Shown here piece by piece: positions 61,027 through 64,000 of a DNA stretch of 64,000 nucleotides. Below the pieces are notes generated by a model. The model saw only the letters and a list, made by a program, of their open reading frames with translations, searched no databases and had not been told where the DNA came from. The translations under genes and the position numbers were made by a program. Every line of letters starts with the position of its first letter. Positions within the stretch are counted from its first letter, which is position 1. Source of the stretch: Brevundimonas sp. Root1279 (lineage in GTDB: Bacteria; Pseudomonadota; Alphaproteobacteria; Caulobacterales; Caulobacteraceae); contig NZ_LMEB01000006.1 in assembly GCF_001425945.1 (NCBI RefSeq), positions 248,001-312,000 on the forward strand. The letters are read 5' to 3'.

Positions 61027-61827
61027 ATGACCGACCTGATCCAGCGCGAGCGCCACGGCGCCGTGGAGCTTTGGACCCTCTCCCGGCCGGACCGGCTGAA
61101 CGCCCTGCCCGACCTGGCGGACGGCGAGGCCTTCGCCAGTGCCTGCGAGGCGGTGAACGCGGACCCGGGCGTGCGTTGCGTGGTCATGACCGGCGCCGGC
61201 CGGGCCTTCTCGGCCGGCGGCGACCTGAGGGCGATGAAGGGCAAGAGCGACCTGTTCGCCGGCTCTGGGGCCGAGATCCGCGAGCGCTATCGCCGGGTGG
61301 TGCACCGGATCGTGCGCTCGCTGTACGGGCTGGAGGTTCCGCTGGTGTCGGCGGTGAACGGGCCGGCCATGGGGCTGGGCTGCGACATCGCCGGGCTGGG
61401 GGACGTGCGGCTGGCCTCGGACAAGGCCAGCTTCGGCGTGCCGTTCCTGAAGCTGGGCATCGTGCCGGGCGACGGCGGGGCCTGGCTGCTGCCGAGGAAC
61501 GTCGGCTATGCGCGAGCGGCCGAGATGCTGTTCACCGGCCGGGCCATCGACGCGGCCACGGCCGAGCGCTGGGGGATGGTCAATCGGGTCGTGCCGGCCG
61601 AGCGGCTGATGGAGGAGGCCATGGCGACGGCGCAGGAGATCGCCGCCCAGGCCCCGCACGCCCTGCGCATGGCCAAGGCCCTGCTGCGCCAGGGCCGGGA
61701 CGTGAATTTCGACCAGATGCTCGAGATGACCGCCGCCATGCAGGCGCTGGCGCACCTGACCGAGGACCACCTCGAGGGCGTCAATGCGGCGCTGGAGAAG
61801 CGGCCGGCGCGGTTCGAGGGGAAGTGA
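61027..61827 (+). CDS. Enoyl-CoA hydratase/isomerase (crotonase) family protein
   Basis: 266-aa crotonase-fold protein. The oxyanion-hole motifs AFSAGGDLRAM (~67-76) and NGPAMGLGCDIAG (~114-126) are present, and the Asp/Glu pair used by hydratases is not fully clear (PGDGGAW near 152 supplies an Asp). It acts on acyl-CoA thioesters. GAGGAG precedes the ATG at 61027; earlier in-frame starts run upstream through the terminator. It is monocistronic. Confidence 0.9.
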   Translation: MTDLIQRERHGAVELWTLSRPDRLNALPDLADGEAFASACEAVNADPGVRCVVMTGAGRAFSAGGDLRAMKGKSDLFAGSGAEIRERYRRVVHRIVRSLYGLEVPLVSAVNGPAMGLGCDIAGLGDVRLASDKASFGVPFLKLGIVPGDGGAWLLPRNVGYARAAEMLFTGRAIDAATAERWGMVNRVVPAERLMEEAMATAQEIAAQAPHALRMAKALLRQGRDVNFDQMLEMTAAMQALAHLTEDHLEGVNAALEKRPARFEGK

Positions 61828-61905
61828 GGTTCCAGGGGCTAGGTTTTAGGTTCCAGGGAAGAACCGGCCGCTGCCGCCCCCTAGAACCTAACCCCTAGAA
61901 CCTAT
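61827..61905. repeat. Inverted GGTTCC/GGAACC-type repeats after crotonase gene
   Basis: GAGGTTCCAGGGGCTAGG...AGGTTCCAGGG (61827-61858) and CCCCTAGAACCTAACCCCTAGAACCTA (61878-61903) form imperfect inverted arms built from a repeated (A/T)GGTTC(C/T)AGGGG unit. They fill the convergent gap to the HlyD-family gene. Similar in style to the IR at 59646-59736. Confidence 0.7.
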
Positions 61906-61912
61906 GCCGTTC

Positions 61913-62929
61913 CTAGCTCGCCTTGCGCGCAGGGGCCTGCATCGAGCGATCGGCGGGGACGCCGGCGGTAGCGGTGCGCGGGGCGCCGGCGGTCTGGCCG
62001 GGTTTCATGAATTTGACCAGCACGCGCTGGCCGATCAGCAGCGGGGCGTCGCCGGCGGTGACCACCACCTCGACCACGCGCTCGTCGGAACGCTGCGACG
62101 GGTCGTCCGAAGCCAGCTTGCGGGCCCCGAAGACAGCGGCGCGGCGCAGCACGGCGCCGACATAGACCTTGGACGGGTCGCCTTCCGGGGTGATCTCGAC
62201 AGCCTGGCCGACGGTGATGTTCGGGATGTCCGACTCGACGATCTCGGCGCGGGCGATGCGCGGGGCCTCGGGCTCGAGGTCGAACATGTTCGAGACGTTC
62301 AGGGTCGAGGCGCCGGCGCCCGGGTTGGCGTAGCGGCGCACGATGCGGCCGTTGGCGGGCGAGCGGATGACGGTCAGCTCGACATTGTAGGCGGCCTGGT
62401 CGCGACGGGCGCGGGCGGTCTGCACGGCGGCCTGCTGCGAGCCGAGGCGAGCCTGGGCGGAGGCGATGGCGTCGCGGGCCTGGTCGAGGCGCTGGGCGGC
62501 GACGAAATTGGTGTCGACCAGCTTCTGCAGTCGCTCGTACTCGCGCTGGGCGGTGCGGATGTCGACCTGGATCAGGCGCAGCTGGCTTTCGGCCGCGGCG
62601 AGGTCGGCGGCGGCGGTCTGCAGGGCCAGGCGGGGCTCGTCGTCCTCCTGGCGGGCGAGGATCTGGCCGGCGACGACCTGGTCGCCTTCCTGGACCAGGA
62701 CTTCACGCACGACGCCGCCGCGGCGGGCCGCGATCTGGATGATGCCCCCCTCGACATCCACCTTGCCGTTGGCGATGGCCGCATAGGGGCTCTCGACCTT
62801 GGAGGCGGCGGCCTTCTCGTCGTCCGCCTTCTTCTTCGTCGCCGCGCCCGACATCATCGACCAGCCGACGAGGGCGAGGACGACGAGGATCAGGCCGATC
62901 CAGAGCCATTTGTTTTTCAGAAAGCGCAT
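61913..62929 (-). CDS. HlyD/RND-type periplasmic adaptor protein
   Basis: 338-aa membrane-fusion protein: an N-terminal TM anchor (WLWIGLILVVLALVGWSMM), lipoyl half-motifs (GGIIQIAARRGGVVREVLVQEGDQV), a coiled-coil hairpin (about 95-190: AAADLAAAESQLRLIQVDIRTAQREYERLQKL...) and a beta-barrel (VELTVIRSPANGRI). It probably bridges the ABC pump to the outer membrane. The ATP-binding gene follows in the reverse order (62956-63711) with a 26-bp gap, then the permease; this is an ABC efflux operon of DevBCA/MacAB type. Confidence 0.9.
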   Translation of the reverse strand: MRFLKNKWLWIGLILVVLALVGWSMMSGAATKKKADDEKAAASKVESPYAAIANGKVDVEGGIIQIAARRGGVVREVLVQEGDQVVAGQILARQEDDEPRLALQTAAADLAAAESQLRLIQVDIRTAQREYERLQKLVDTNFVAAQRLDQARDAIASAQARLGSQQAAVQTARARRDQAAYNVELTVIRSPANGRIVRRYANPGAGASTLNVSNMFDLEPEAPRIARAEIVESDIPNITVGQAVEITPEGDPSKVYVGAVLRRAAVFGARKLASDDPSQRSDERVVEVVVTAGDAPLLIGQRVLVKFMKPGQTAGAPRTATAGVPADRSMQAPARKAS

Positions 62930-62955
62930 GTCGGTCTTGGTCCTAGGGCAGGCGT

Positions 62956-63711
62956 TCAGTGCGACGCCAGGGAGGCGTCGGGATTGGGGATGCGGCGCTG
63001 ATCGTCCCGGATCACGCCGTCTTCGATGTGGATGACCCGGTCAGCCCAGGCCTCGAGGCGCGGGTCGTGGGTCACGCAGATGACGGCGGCGCCGTGTTCG
63101 GTGGCGGCGCGGCGCAGCAGGCGGATGACGACCTGGCCGTTCTCGCCGTCGAGGGCGGAGGTCGGTTCGTCGGCGAACAGGATCTGCGGGTTCTTGGCCA
63201 GGGCGCGGGCGATGGCGACCCGTTGCTTCTCGCCGCCGGACAGGGCCGAGGGCTTCTGGTTGAGGCGGTGGCCGAGGCCGACCTCCTCGAGGGTGATCTG
63301 GGCCTGGCGACGGGCGTCGGACTTGGACAGGCCCTGGAATTTCAGCACCACCTCGACCTGCTGCAGCGCCGTCAGGGCGGGGAACAGGTTGAAGCCCTGG
63401 AAGATGAAGCCGCAGTGATCCAGGCGGAACCGGTCGATACGGCCCGAGGAGAGCTTCCACAGGTCATCCACGTCGAGCGTGTCCACCCGGCCTTCTTCGG
63501 GCCGGAGCAGGCCCGACAGGGCGGCGATCAGGGTCGACTTGCCCGAGCCGGACGGGCCCATGACCATGGTCAGGTCGCCGTGGCGGGCGTCGAAATCCAC
63601 GCCCTTGAGCACCTCGACGTAGCTCTTGCCGGACTTGAACCGCTTGACCAGGCCCTTGGCCTCGATCGCGAAGTCGCCGTGCTTGCCGTGCACCTTGGTA
63701 TGGCCGGTCAT
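62956..63711 (-). CDS. ABC transporter ATP-binding protein (DevA/MacB-like)
   Basis: 251-aa ATPase: Walker A GPSGSGKS (~52-59), Q-loop IFQGFNLFPALTAL, signature LSGGEKQRVAIARALA (~152-167), Walker B ILFADEPTSALDGENG (~170-185), H-loop CVTHD. The short N-terminal extension is hydrophilic. Overlaps the permease start by 4 bp (ATGA) and lies 26 bp upstream of the adaptor gene, hence one operon. It drives export of an unknown substrate. Confidence 0.93.
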   Translation of the reverse strand: MTGHTKVHGKHGDFAIEAKGLVKRFKSGKSYVEVLKGVDFDARHGDLTMVMGPSGSGKSTLIAALSGLLRPEEGRVDTLDVDDLWKLSSGRIDRFRLDHCGFIFQGFNLFPALTALQQVEVVLKFQGLSKSDARRQAQITLEEVGLGHRLNQKPSALSGGEKQRVAIARALAKNPQILFADEPTSALDGENGQVVIRLLRRAATEHGAAVICVTHDPRLEAWADRVIHIEDGVIRDDQRRIPNPDASLASH

Positions 63712-64000
63712 CGCAGCAGGTCCGCGGGTTGGCTGTTCTTGAGGATGCCGAGCGACAGCAGGCCGGACAGCATGGCGATGAGGATCAGGCCGCCGCCGAC
63801 GATGATCAGCAGCAGGGGCGGCAGGGCGATGATCACCGCGTTGGACATGGCCAGCAGTTGGACCAGCCAGGTCAGGACGATGGCGGCGATGACGCCGACG
63901 CAGCCGACCCAGAAGCTCAGCTCCATGACGATCCGCTGCAGCGAGCCCATGCCGACTCCCAGCGCCCGCAGCGAGGCGAACTCCTTGATGTTGGCCATGA
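63708..64000 (-). CDS. FtsX-like ABC permease, C-terminal part (runs off window edge)
   Basis: The visible part encodes the last ~97 residues of an FtsX/MacB-type permease: the cytoplasmic IKEFASLRALGVGMGSLQRI segment and two TM helices (SFWVGCVGVIAAIVLTWLVQLL and LLLIIVGGGLILIAML). The frame is open to 63998 and may extend further beyond the window. Overlaps the ATPase start by 4 bp. Confidence 0.85.
   Translation of the reverse strand, partial: MANIKEFASLRALGVGMGSLQRIVMELSFWVGCVGVIAAIVLTWLVQLLAMSNAVIIALPPLLLIIVGGGLILIAMLSGLLSLGILKNSQPADLLR

Overview
The window is about 68% GC, gene-dense DNA from an alphaproteobacterium, most likely a Caulobacteraceae member such as Brevundimonas or Caulobacter. 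That is inference from TonB-dependent receptors paired with tryptophan-halogenase-like flavoproteins, a CarD regulator, a short 7Fe ferredoxin FdxA, Tat-exported hydrolases and clustered GANTC (CcrM-type) sites. No rRNA, CRISPR array, integrase or transposase was seen. One tRNA-Arg(CCT) is present.

Layout. 1-3516: the end of an inositol-monophosphatase gene, a PhoD phosphatase, and a divergent TetR/SDR pair whose shared gap carries two near-identical palindromic operators. 3513-7985: a TonB receptor divergent from a PepSY-response regulator-histidine kinase operon, with 11-bp-spaced repeats between them. 8045-21274: a carbohydrate-type locus on the minus strand (GH3 glucosidase, large TonB receptor, two flavin halogenase homologues, LacI regulator, DUF885 hydrolase), with a divergent MFS transporter and a perfect 20-bp LacI-type operator in the divergent promoter region. 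A strong terminator separates the receptor from the halogenases.

21375-33237: small genes, an Hsp70-like ATPase, tRNA-Arg, a tandemly duplicated ~125-bp promoter/leader module with three GANTC sites per copy upstream of a Suv3-type RNA helicase, an S4 protein, YceI, FdxA, CarD, DUF808 and rpmB. Three genes here look broken: a GFA-family enzyme, a UDP-glycosyltransferase and a GNAT acetyltransferase. 33404-43568: housekeeping and repair genes (YjbR, M1 peptidase, transglutaminase, HNH, TRIC channel, AlkA-like glycosylase, GluQRS, PPK2, class C-type serine hydrolase, extensin-like protein, cold-shock protein).

43590-49376: a DMT transporter, a coupled operon led by a membrane-anchored LuxR-type regulator, several unknown genes, and three copies of a ~150-bp intergenic repeat whose middle is inverted in one copy. 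49377-64000: uvrB, a PEP-mutase-family enzyme, a MscS channel, a three-repeat periplasmic protein, Ogt, a solitary MmeI-like (type IIL) restriction-methylation protein with a lower-GC specificity region, TauE, an aspartic protease, a crotonase, and an HlyD/ABC/permease export operon that runs off the end.

The most unusual items are the duplicated GANTC-rich module at 23988-24332, the mosaic intergenic repeats, the single-gene MmeI-like system, and the halogenase/TonB/GH3 locus with its operator and internal terminator.
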